From NCBI GenBank assembly GCA_035575135.1, contig DATLYE010000019.1, positions 1 to 64,000 on the forward strand: a stretch of 64,000 nt of DNA, in the 5' to 3' direction. Made by a program: the position numbers and the translations under genes. Within the stretch, counting starts at the first letter, position 1; the number at the start of each line of letters is the position of its first letter. The DNA is from JANWXD01 sp035575135 (GTDB taxonomy: Bacteria; Acidobacteriota; Terriglobia; Bryobacterales; Bryobacteraceae). Of the stretch, positions 36,537 to 44,800 are shown piece by piece. Under the pieces are notes generated by a model. The model was not told the DNA's origin and made no database searches. It saw nothing but the letters and a program-made list of their open reading frames with translations.

Positions 36537-36566
36537 TTGACGCTGCCCGGGGGCCGGGCCTAGAAT
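36537..36566 (+). promoter_or_regulatory. Sigma70-type promoter for the GWxTD gene
   Basis: TTGACG (36537-36542), 18-bp spacer and TAGAAT (36561-36566). The predicted start is near 36573, about 37 nt before ATG 36610. Confidence 0.65.
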
Positions 36567-36609
36567 TGGAGGTAGCCCAAGGCCGGAGTACGACTGGGCA
36601 CGGTGACCT

Positions 36610-38301
36610 ATGAGGATCCGCATTACCGTCGCTCTCGGTTCTTTGATGCTGCTTTTGCTTGCCGCAGCCTCCCGCCAGCAAGCCCTCGCGGAAAAGAACA
36701 AAAACAACAAAGGCGCCGGCGATGCGCCGCGGGAGACCGTGGCCAAGCCGCTCAGCGAGAAGGAGCGCCGAAAGCGCGAGGAACGGTTGCGCAAGGAGCT
36801 GGAAACCCCCTACCGCAAGTGGCTGGAGGAGGACGTGGCCTACATCATCACGGATGAGGAACGGGCGGCCTTTAAACGCCTTTCCACCGATGAGGAGCGG
36901 GAGCAGTTCATCGAACAGTTCTGGCTGCGGCGGGATCCCACGCCGGATACGGCGGAGAACGAATACAAGGAAGAACATTACCGGCGCATCGCCTACGCCA
37001 ACGAACGCTTCGCTTCGGGAATCCCGGGCTGGAAGACGGACCGCGGGCGCATCTACATCATGTACGGGCCGCCGGATGAGATCGAGTCCCATCCCTCCGG
37101 AGGGACCTACGAACGTCCCTGGGAGGAAGGCGGGGGCACGACCTCGACGTTCCCCTTTGAGAAATGGCGTTATCGCTATATCGAGGGTATCGGCACGGAC
37201 ATCATTATTGAATTCGTGGATCCAACCATGACGGGCGAATACCGCATGACGATGGATCCCTCCGAGAAGGACGCGCTGTTGTACGTGCCCAATGCCGGCT
37301 TGACGCTCATCGAGGAGATGGGACTGGCTTCCAAGGCGGATCGCTTCAGTCGCACCGACGGCACGCGCTTGGGGGTGGGCAACCAGCCGCTGCCGGCGCG
37401 CATGAACCAGTTTGAGCGCCTGGAACAGTTCGCCAAGCTGCACCGGCCGCCCGCGATCAAGTTCAAGGACCTGGAAGCGGCGGTCACCTCCAAGATCACT
37501 TACAACCTGCTGCCCATGAAGGTGCGGGCGGATTACATCCGCGTCACGAACTCTTCGATCCTGACGAACATTACCGTCCAGTTTGAGAAGAAGGATCTCC
37601 AGTTCCAGGAAAAGGACGGCATTCAGAAAGCGATCGTGAACATCTACGGCCGGATCACTTCCATGTCGCGCCGTCCCGTCAATGTGTTCGAGGACGTGGT
37701 GACGGTGGAGGCGCCTGCGGAGCTGCTGCAGGAAGCCGTCAAGGGCGCCGCCGTGTATCAGAAGACCGTGCCGCTGGCGCCGGGCTTGTACCGGCTGAAC
37801 GTCGTGGCCAAGGACGTTGTGGGCGGCAACATGAACAACTATGAGATGGCGCTGCGTGTGCCGCACTACGACGACGAAACGCTTTCCTCGAGCTCGTTGA
37901 TTTTCGCGGATGTGATCGAGAAGGTTCCGACGCGCAGCATCGGCACGGGGCAGTTTGTCATTGCCAGCACCAAAGTGCGCCCGCGGGTGACCGAGACGTT
38001 CAAGCGGAACGAGAAGCTGGGCATCTACATTCAGCTCTACAACTTCGAACCGGACGAGAAGACGAACAAACCGGACGCAACCATCCATTACGAAGTCATC
38101 AAGAACGGTACCAACGAAAAAGTCTTCGAGTATAGCGAAGAGGTGGCCTCTCTGGAAGGTGCCTCGGCCAACCAGGTGACCGTCGAGAAGATACTGCCCC
38201 TGGCGAGCCTGGAGCCGGGCCAGTATACTTTGAAAATGACGGTGACCGACCGACGGCGGAATCAGACGATTACGCCATCGGGCACATTCACCGTGAACTG
38301 A
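36610..38301 (+). CDS. GWxTD-domain secreted protein
   Basis: 563 residues with a signal peptide (1-27, ending ALAEK) and a Lys/Glu-rich stretch of about 40 residues. The GWxTD domain begins with YRKWLEEDVAYIITDEERAA (about 68-87). It continues through FIEQFWLRRDPTPDT and the naming motif IPGWKTDRGRIYIMYGPPDEI (about 137-157), here GWKTDRGRIYIMYG. The C-terminal half is beta-rich and may be two Ig-like domains (PLAPGLYRLNVVAKD; LEPGQYTLKMTV). The family is nearly confined to Acidobacteriota and relatives and has no known function. A dedicated promoter lies upstream, and a secreted CarboxypepD_reg gene follows after 31 bp. Confidence 0.9.
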   Translation: MRIRITVALGSLMLLLLAAASRQQALAEKNKNNKGAGDAPRETVAKPLSEKERRKREERLRKELETPYRKWLEEDVAYIITDEERAAFKRLSTDEEREQFIEQFWLRRDPTPDTAENEYKEEHYRRIAYANERFASGIPGWKTDRGRIYIMYGPPDEIESHPSGGTYERPWEEGGGTTSTFPFEKWRYRYIEGIGTDIIIEFVDPTMTGEYRMTMDPSEKDALLYVPNAGLTLIEEMGLASKADRFSRTDGTRLGVGNQPLPARMNQFERLEQFAKLHRPPAIKFKDLEAAVTSKITYNLLPMKVRADYIRVTNSSILTNITVQFEKKDLQFQEKDGIQKAIVNIYGRITSMSRRPVNVFEDVVTVEAPAELLQEAVKGAAVYQKTVPLAPGLYRLNVVAKDVVGGNMNNYEMALRVPHYDDETLSSSSLIFADVIEKVPTRSIGTGQFVIASTKVRPRVTETFKRNEKLGIYIQLYNFEPDEKTNKPDATIHYEVIKNGTNEKVFEYSEEVASLEGASANQVTVEKILPLASLEPGQYTLKMTVTDRRRNQTITPSGTFTVN

Positions 38302-38332
38302 GGTCCATCCAGGGACAGCGGAAAGGCTGCGG

Positions 38333-40120
38333 ATGAAGGTCCGACGGACGTGGGCGGCGGCGGGAACGTTGGCCGGTTTGCTGGCTTGGAGCCGGCCGAC
38401 GTCGGCCGGTGAGATGCTCGGCAGCGTGGGCGGGCTGGTGACGGACACCCTGGGGGTGCCGCAGATGGGAGCGGCCGTTCTTCTGTTTGACAGCCAGGAG
38501 CGGCTGGTCCGCCGCGTCGTCACCGATCAGGCCGGCGCCTTTCTGTTTGATGCCCTCAAGCCGGGTACCTATTCCCTCCGGGTGACGCTTGCGAGCTTCG
38601 TCCCGGCGCTCCGGCGCAACATTCTCGTGCAGCCGGGCACGAAGAGCCTGCTCAACGTCAACCTCGCGGGTCTTCTGAGCTCGATCGAACTCGTGTACAC
38701 CTCCAAAGAAGGCCGGGCCGTGATGAGCGAGGACTGGAAATGGGTGTTGCGTTCCACCGCCGCCACGCGTCCCGTGCTGCGGATTGCGCCGCGGATTGAT
38801 GTGCCGGAGTCGCGGAAGAAAACGAGCTTCGCCTTTTCGGACACGCGGGGCGTGGTGCGCATTTCGGCCGGAGAGGAGGGACGCATCTCCGCCTACGGGA
38901 ACGAACCCGACCTGGGAACCGCGTTCGCGCTGGCAACATCCCTGTTCGGGAGCAATCACGTGGCGTTGAGCGGGAATTTCGGTTACTCGGCTGCCGCGGG
39001 CATCCCTACGGCGGGCCTGAGCACGCGCTACCGGCGCGATGCGGGGGGACTGTTCCGCCCCGAAGTCCGCCTCACCATGCGGCAGATGTTTCTTCCGGCT
39101 CGGGCCGGCACGGCCTGGGTGACGGGGCAGAAAGACGGGGCGCCCGCCCTCCGCACGATGTCGGTCGGCTTTGTGGACCGCACCCAACTGACGGACTTTC
39201 TCCACCTTGAGTACGGTTTTGCCCTCGAGTCGGTCTCTTTCCTGGAGCGGCTGAACTACGTGAGTCCCTACGTGCGGGCGACCTACCGGCAAGGGGAGTC
39301 CGAGGCTCTGGAATTTGTCTACAGCTCCGGCGTGCCGCCGGCGGAGGCGTTGGCGTACGGCAAAGAGCCGGGGGCGCAGTTGCACCAGGACATGGCCGCC
39401 CTGGCGCTCTTCCCGAGGGTCTCGCTTCGGGACGGACGGGTGCGAGTCCAGCGGATTGAAACATTCGAGGTGGGTTACAAAAAGTCGGCCGGTTCCCGCA
39501 CCTACAGCCTGGCAGTGTACCGGGAGAAGCTGCGGAACACCGCTCTAACGATGGTGGCGCCGCCGGGCGCTGTGCCGGCGACGGACCTTTTGCCGGACCT
39601 GTTTTCCAACAGCGCGGTATTCAATATCGGGGACTTGCGCGGGGTCGGCTACATGGCTTCGGTGACCCAGGCTTTGGGCAACGCCGCGCAACTCACGGCG
39701 GCTTTCGGCAGCGGCAACGCCCTCGTCGCCTCCTCCGACGAAGTGCACAGTGGAACGCCCGACGACGTCCGGCGGCACCTCCGGTACGGCCGCCGCTACT
39801 GGATGACGGCGCGGCTGGCCGCAACGCTGCCGCAGGCGGGCACACAGCTGGTGACGAGTTACCGCTGGCCGGACGGCCGGGCCCTGACGCCGGGGCATTA
39901 CTACCTGACGCAGACCGTGGGTCCGGAAACGGGCTGGAACGTGTACGTCCGCCAGCCCATGCCCGCGCTTCCCGGACTCCCGGCACGCCTGGAGGCGTCT
40001 GCGGATTTCCGGAATCTCCTCGCTCAAGGCTACCTGCCGGTCAACTTGCCGCAGGGCAGGCGGCTCTATCTGGTGCAGACTCCGCGCAGCGTGCGGGGTG
40101 GCGTGAGCTTCATTTTCTAG
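38333..40120 (+). CDS. Secreted CarboxypepD_reg-domain protein, outer-membrane barrel-like
   Basis: 595 residues. The signal peptide ends at TSAGE (about residue 26). A CarboxypepD_reg domain follows (SVGGLVTDTLGVPQMGAA; FLFDALKPGTYSLRVTLASF, residues 30-90). The remaining 480 residues are amphipathic beta-strands with an aromatic C-terminus (GGVSFIF), typical of a barrel inserted in the outer membrane. There is no TonB plug, so it is not a standard Oar receptor. It directly follows the GWxTD gene, a pairing seen in related genomes. The role is unknown. Confidence 0.82.
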   Translation: MKVRRTWAAAGTLAGLLAWSRPTSAGEMLGSVGGLVTDTLGVPQMGAAVLLFDSQERLVRRVVTDQAGAFLFDALKPGTYSLRVTLASFVPALRRNILVQPGTKSLLNVNLAGLLSSIELVYTSKEGRAVMSEDWKWVLRSTAATRPVLRIAPRIDVPESRKKTSFAFSDTRGVVRISAGEEGRISAYGNEPDLGTAFALATSLFGSNHVALSGNFGYSAAAGIPTAGLSTRYRRDAGGLFRPEVRLTMRQMFLPARAGTAWVTGQKDGAPALRTMSVGFVDRTQLTDFLHLEYGFALESVSFLERLNYVSPYVRATYRQGESEALEFVYSSGVPPAEALAYGKEPGAQLHQDMAALALFPRVSLRDGRVRVQRIETFEVGYKKSAGSRTYSLAVYREKLRNTALTMVAPPGAVPATDLLPDLFSNSAVFNIGDLRGVGYMASVTQALGNAAQLTAAFGSGNALVASSDEVHSGTPDDVRRHLRYGRRYWMTARLAATLPQAGTQLVTSYRWPDGRALTPGHYYLTQTVGPETGWNVYVRQPMPALPGLPARLEASADFRNLLAQGYLPVNLPQGRRLYLVQTPRSVRGGVSFIF

Positions 40121-40666
40121 CCGGGTTGGCCTTCCAGAGGCACAGCCCAGGCGCCACCCGATACGACAAAGCGTCTGGCGGGGGCAAGCCCGGCCTCAGT
40201 CGGCAGGAACCAAAAGCATCCACCCCAAGGGCGCGTCTTCGCCCTGAATTACAACGATCAGCGCCGCGGGAAGCCCCGGCAGGCGTGACGGGAAGCGCCG
40301 TGCCCGTTTCCGCAGTGCGACCGCGCGCGGCGTCTCAGGAGCTTGCGAAGCAGCGGGAGATGAAAGAAGTCTAACCTCGCAGTGGCAGCGGTAGAACATT
40401 CCGGTTCCGGTGACCACTCCCTGCTTTTATTATCCCGCACCGCCCGGGGCGGGATAGAGGGAGATCGCCTCCAGCACCGCACTGCTCCCTCAAAGGAGGA
40501 CATCGCCTATGGGTTGGCAATCGCGTTCCTCCCACGCTCGACCTCAGCGGCACGGTCGGCAGAGTGGCGGTTTCAGGGTGTGCAAGACGCTTTCCATTGA
40601 TCCTGGCGCAGTTCGCGACAGGCCGCACCGGTTACCTGGGGGACAGGCGGCGGCGTGCCGCTGACT
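40121..40666. other. Intergenic region with inverted repeats
   Basis: This 546 bp stretch separates two convergent genes. It holds a TATTAT box at 40428-40433, a hairpin (40432-40438 with 40449-40455) and the sequence AAAGGAGG shortly before ATG 40509 (listed separately). No terminator with a T tract was found for either flanking gene. Confidence 0.4.
40509..40664 (+). CDS. Possible 51-residue basic protein, unrecognised
   Basis: ATG 40509 lies 10 bp after a strong AAAGGAGG ribosome-binding site. The product is Arg/Gly/Ser-rich (MGWQSRSSHARPQRHGRQSG ...) with one motif FRVCKTLSIDPGAVRDR and ends at TGA 40662. A TATTAT box and a short hairpin lie 70-80 bp upstream. The codon pattern is ambiguous at this length. 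It is reported only because of the ribosome-binding site; it may be chance. Confidence 0.25.
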   Translation: MGWQSRSSHARPQRHGRQSGGFRVCKTLSIDPGAVRDRPHRLPGGQAAACR

Positions 40667-43600
40667 TCAGGCCTCGTCTGCCGGAGCGCAGCCGGCGGCA
40701 GGCGAGGTCCGCCTGTTAACAATCCAAGGCCGCCACTCGGCTGTGTCGAGGATTGCTTGGGCAGACTGTTCTACAGCTGCGGAGCCCCCGAAATGCAGGA
40801 TCACCGGCGCCAGCTTTGCCACCGCTGTGAGCAAGGTCGAGCGGCGCCTCGCAGAAAGAACGTGCAAGAAATTCGCGAAAAGCTGATACAGATCCGCGAC
40901 TGGCATCTGGGAGGCCAACTGGGACAGCCTCTCACCCAGGCGCGCGATCAGTTCTGCTTCTGCGTACGCTGACAGTATCGGGTCCGCCTCTTCCGTATCG
41001 GCTGCTGGGCGCGGGGGGAGCGCGGCGGCCAGCGCCTCGGCCAGCAAGTGGGGCGGCAGGTGCGGCGCCAGGGCCTCCACGGCATAGGCCCGGGAACGTG
41101 GGTTCGAAGAAGCGCGGACGGCGGCCAGCGCCTCGGACAGCACTCGGGTCCGCTCTGGCTCAGCGAGATGCAGCGCCAAGTCCGCCAAGGCCTTGGCTCG
41201 CCCATGGGTGTCTTTGATAGGGATAGCACGGGCGGCGGCCAGCGCCTCGGCCAGCACTTGGCTGCGCTCTGGCTCAGCGAGATGCGGCGCCAAGGCTGAC
41301 AAGGCTTTGGCTCGGTAGCAGTGTTCTTTGATAGGGCGGGCGGCGGCCAGCGCCTCGGCCAGCAAGTGGGGCGGCAGGTGCGGCGCCAGGTCCGCCAAGG
41401 CTTCGGCTCGCCAAAGGGCGTCTTCGATAGCGCACGCGGCGGCCAGCGCCTCGGCCAGCAAGTGGGGCGGCAGGTGCGGCGCCAGGTCCGCCAAGGCTTT
41501 GGCTCGCGCATAGGGGTATCGGATAGCACGGGCCACGGCCAGCGCCTCAGCCAGCAAGTGGGGCGGCAGGTGCGGCGCCAAGGCGGCCAAAACGTTGGCT
41601 TCCGCATAGGCATCGGCGTTTTCGATAGCACGCGCGGCAGCCAGCGCCTCAGCCAGCACTTGGCTGCGCTGTGGCTCAGCGAGATGCGGCGCCAAGTCCG
41701 CCAAGGCTTTGGCTCGCCCATAGGGTTCTTCGAAAGCGCAGGCGGCGGCCAGCGCCTCAGCCAGCACCTGGCTGCGCTCTGGCTCAGCGAGATGCGGCGC
41801 CAGGGCCGCGAAGGCTTCGGCTCGCCAATAGGCGCCTTCGATAGCACGGGCGGCGGCTAGCGCCTCGGTCAGTAAGTGGGGCGGCAGGTGCGGCGCCAGG
41901 TCCGCCAAGGCTTTGGCTCGCCCATAGGGGTCTTCGAAAGCGCAGGCGGCGGCCAGCGCCTCGGCCAGCAAGTGGGGCGGCAGGTGCGGCGCCAAGACCT
42001 CCAAGGCACGGGCCCGGGAAGGTGAGTCCGAAATAGCGCGGGCGGCAGCCAGCGCGTCGGCCAGCACTTGGCTTCGCTCTGGCTCAGCGAGGTGCGCCGC
42101 CAGCGCCGCCAAGACTTTGGCGCGCTTGTTTTCGTCTCCGATTGTGCGCGCGGCCGCCAGCGCCTCGGCCAGGACTTCGCTCCGTCGTGGCTCCGGGAGC
42201 CGCCATGCAAAGATCGCCAGTGTTTCAAACAAGTCTTCGCCGCGGTATGCCTCGTCCAGGATTCCGCGCGCGATGGCCAGCGCTTCGGGGAGCAAGGACT
42301 CAGGCAGCTGCGAGGCCAGAGCGGCCAGAGCCTCGGACCGACCCTTAGCAGTGAACGCCTCTCGCGCGGCGGCGAGGCCTTCGCTGAGCACCAGGCTGCG
42401 CCGCGGCTCTTCCAATTGCGGCGCCAAAGCGGCCAGCGCCTGCGCACGGAAACGTCCCCACTCAATCGCACGGGCGGCGGCGAGAGCTTCGTCGAGCCAT
42501 GGCTGTAAAAGCTGCGGCGCCAAAGTCGCCAGGGCCCGAGCGCGGAAGTAGGGGTTCGCAACCTGGCGGGCGGTCGCCAACGCCTCTGCCACCATGTTCC
42601 GCCGGTGCGGCTCCGGGTAGTGCGGCGCCAAGGCCGTCAACACCTTGGCACGGAAATACGGTTTTTTGATCTTGCGGGCAACCGTTAGCGCCTTGCCGAG
42701 CACCTCATCACATTGCCATTTCCGAAGGTTTTCGGCCCAGGTCTCCAGGACTTCTACGCGGTCCCGGTCGCCAAAGTCAAGGCTCCGCTGCATGTCGGCC
42801 CAGGCCTCCCCTACCACTTTGCGGCGTTCCGGCTCGGGGAGCTTGGGGGCCAGGGCCGCCAAGGCTTTGGCTCGGGGATTGGCGTCTTCGATAGCGCGCG
42901 CGGCGGCCAGCGCCTCGGCCAGCAGGGCGGGCGGCAGGTGCGGCGCCAAGGCCGCCAAGGCTTTGGCTCGACGATGTTCGGCGTCCAAAGCGCGGAGGGC
43001 AGCGAAAGCGTCGGGTCGGCTATAGGGGTCTTGGATGGCGCGGATAGCGCGGGCGGTAGCCAAAGCTTCGGCGAGCGCCTCGGTGCGCTGCGGCTCCGGC
43101 AGATGGGGCGCCAAGGCCGCGAGCGCCCCGGCCCGTTTCTCAGGCGGTGTTTGGCGCAATAAAAGCAGCAGGCCGAACTCGGGGCTCACGATGCCGCGCC
43201 GAACGCAGGCCGCCAACAGACCAGCAGGAACGTTCACCTCGACCCAGGCCATTGAGGCAAAAGTGGAAAGGTACAGCGCCGCCCGCACCAGGTGCCCGGC
43301 GGCCGGCGGCCCCTGCCGCACCGCGAGGCGCCAAACGCGCTCAGCGTCGTTCAAGAACAGCCGCGGGGCGCCGCTTGCCTGAGCCGTGACCTCCAGCCAC
43401 AAAGGCGAGAGCAGATTATAGATTTCGGCGCTGGGCGCCGCCGCCCGCTCCAGATGCTCGCCAAAATAGCGCGCAAGATACGGTGAGACCTCCTCGGGGC
43501 GGCGCCGCCCGCTTTCGAGCTCCGCCAGCACCCTGCGGCCCCACTCGGCGAAACGCTCATGGGATCGCCGCCGTTGCCGGTCCGGGAGATTGTCATAAAA

Positions 43601-44761
43601 ATACGCCGCCAGTCTCGGGTGGTGGAAGACGCAGTCCGAAGAAGACACAAGCGGACCGAGCCGTTGCAGAAGGGCATCGAGATCCGAGGCCCCGATGCCA
43701 TCGCCTTCCAGCAACTCCAGCAGGTCACCGCGGGCGAGCGGGCCACAGGCGCACGAGAGCACTTCCAGCAACGCCTGAAGCTGTGGCTCGCGCCGGCTCC
43801 ATTCCTGGCCCCACAGCCCTTGCCGGCCTTCGTACCATTGCCGGATGTAGCCTTCGTAGCCCGGCCGGATCGTGCCCAGATCCTGCGGTCGCAGCCGCGG
43901 CGCCTCATTTCCCTGCTGCCATAGTTCGCCGGCGTAGAGGCCCAGCAGCAGAGGCTCGCCTTCAGAGAGCCGGTACAGCTCGGCGGGCAGATCAACCCGC
44001 GCCGGTGGAAAGCCCATCTGTAGCAAAACCTCTGCCACCCCCTCAGCGGAGAGCGGACTGAGCTGCCGGCGGCGGGCCAGGCTGCCATCCCAGTCCAGCC
44101 GGAGCGCCCAGGCGGTAGCGTCGGGCATCCGGGTGCCGGCGCGGGCCGAAACCACAACGCGCAGCCCTTGGGGCGGGTCGCTTGGAAACAGGTTCGGGTG
44201 CGCCTCCCAGCCAACCGCCTCGTCCAAGCCGTCCAGGATCACCAAGAGGGGCCGGTTTTGGCTGACCCGCCGCATGTAGCCCAGCGAAGCTTCTTGCAAG
44301 AGCTGAGGCGGACGGTCGCCCAGGGGCGCTCGAGGCTCGCCATGGTGCGCCGCCAGGCCGGTGGCCAGAGATCCGAAGACGAAGTCCGGCAGATTAGTCC
44401 CAAACCGGACGCTCACGGGGATGAAAATAACGCCCGCCTTGCCGCGCGCAGCCACATGCGCAGCCCAGCGCAGCAGCAGGGCGGTTTTGCCGCGACCGGC
44501 CTCGGCGGCCAGCACAAGATAGGGCTCCCGACCCCCTTCCAGCCAGTCGTCCAGTTCCTCCAGCTCGGCCTGGCGCCCGCCGAAGGCGACCGGAGTTTTC
44601 TCACTTCCCAGGTAAAAATTCAGTACATTTTCAAAGGGAGCGCGCAGACCACTCAGCCACGGGGGCGCCAGCGCCCTTAACGCGTCAGGCTCAGCGGCCT
44701 GGCGGTGGTGACCTCCGTTTGGTTCGCCTTGCTGTCGACCGGCTTGGTTAAGCTCCGCCAT
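40667..44761 (-). CDS. STAND-type P-loop ATPase with about 20 C-terminal helical repeats
   Basis: 1364 residues from ATG 44761. The first 55 residues are a poorly conserved lead-in. FGGRQAELEELDDWL (about 60-74) is the entry motif of AAA16/NACHT-like STAND ATPases. Walker A is AEAGRGKT (86-93), Walker B LLVILDGLDEA (172-182), with a sensor-type SARAGTRMP and a winged-helix region up to about 540. Residues 544-1253 are tandem units of 32 or 36 residues, two helices each, with consensus RAKALADLAPHLP then LLAEALAAARAI. A short non-repeat cap follows (VADLYQLFANFLHVLSARRR). STAND ATPases oligomerise on ligand binding and act in signalling or defence (Avs, plant R proteins). No effector domain is fused, so an effector may act in trans. 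The partner gene lies 39 bp upstream. Confidence 0.88.
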   Translation of the reverse strand: MAELNQAGRQQGEPNGGHHRQAAEPDALRALAPPWLSGLRAPFENVLNFYLGSEKTPVAFGGRQAELEELDDWLEGGREPYLVLAAEAGRGKTALLLRWAAHVAARGKAGVIFIPVSVRFGTNLPDFVFGSLATGLAAHHGEPRAPLGDRPPQLLQEASLGYMRRVSQNRPLLVILDGLDEAVGWEAHPNLFPSDPPQGLRVVVSARAGTRMPDATAWALRLDWDGSLARRRQLSPLSAEGVAEVLLQMGFPPARVDLPAELYRLSEGEPLLLGLYAGELWQQGNEAPRLRPQDLGTIRPGYEGYIRQWYEGRQGLWGQEWSRREPQLQALLEVLSCACGPLARGDLLELLEGDGIGASDLDALLQRLGPLVSSSDCVFHHPRLAAYFYDNLPDRQRRRSHERFAEWGRRVLAELESGRRRPEEVSPYLARYFGEHLERAAAPSAEIYNLLSPLWLEVTAQASGAPRLFLNDAERVWRLAVRQGPPAAGHLVRAALYLSTFASMAWVEVNVPAGLLAACVRRGIVSPEFGLLLLLRQTPPEKRAGALAALAPHLPEPQRTEALAEALATARAIRAIQDPYSRPDAFAALRALDAEHRRAKALAALAPHLPPALLAEALAAARAIEDANPRAKALAALAPKLPEPERRKVVGEAWADMQRSLDFGDRDRVEVLETWAENLRKWQCDEVLGKALTVARKIKKPYFRAKVLTALAPHYPEPHRRNMVAEALATARQVANPYFRARALATLAPQLLQPWLDEALAAARAIEWGRFRAQALAALAPQLEEPRRSLVLSEGLAAAREAFTAKGRSEALAALASQLPESLLPEALAIARGILDEAYRGEDLFETLAIFAWRLPEPRRSEVLAEALAAARTIGDENKRAKVLAALAAHLAEPERSQVLADALAAARAISDSPSRARALEVLAPHLPPHLLAEALAAACAFEDPYGRAKALADLAPHLPPHLLTEALAAARAIEGAYWRAEAFAALAPHLAEPERSQVLAEALAAACAFEEPYGRAKALADLAPHLAEPQRSQVLAEALAAARAIENADAYAEANVLAALAPHLPPHLLAEALAVARAIRYPYARAKALADLAPHLPPHLLAEALAAACAIEDALWRAEALADLAPHLPPHLLAEALAAARPIKEHCYRAKALSALAPHLAEPERSQVLAEALAAARAIPIKDTHGRAKALADLALHLAEPERTRVLSEALAAVRASSNPRSRAYAVEALAPHLPPHLLAEALAAALPPRPAADTEEADPILSAYAEAELIARLGERLSQLASQMPVADLYQLFANFLHVLSARRRSTLLTAVAKLAPVILHFGGSAAVEQSAQAILDTAEWRPWIVNRRTSPAAGCAPADEA
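41026..43130 (-). repeat. In-frame tandem coding repeats of the STAND ATPase (96- and 108-bp units)
   Basis: About 20 units encode RAKAL..LAPHL(PPH or AEPERSQV)LLAEALAAARAI. Units near 41340, 41436 and 41532 are spaced exactly 96 bp apart and share an almost identical block of about 47 bp. Those at 41850 and 41946 carry the same block with two or three changes. Units carrying the AEPERSQV insert are 108 bp. Units closer to the ATPase (42100-43100) are much more diverged. Silent positions are nearly as conserved as replacement ones in the distal set, which points to recent duplication or gene conversion. Confidence 0.85.
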
Positions 44762-44800
44762 GATGTGCGGATGGGAGATTATCCGTAGCGCCCGGCCCGA

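Noticed and set aside
41026..43130. Regular repeats that could be mistaken for a CRISPR array or satellite DNA
   Set aside because: They are contiguous, in-frame, 96/108-bp units encoding helical protein repeats, with no unique spacers.
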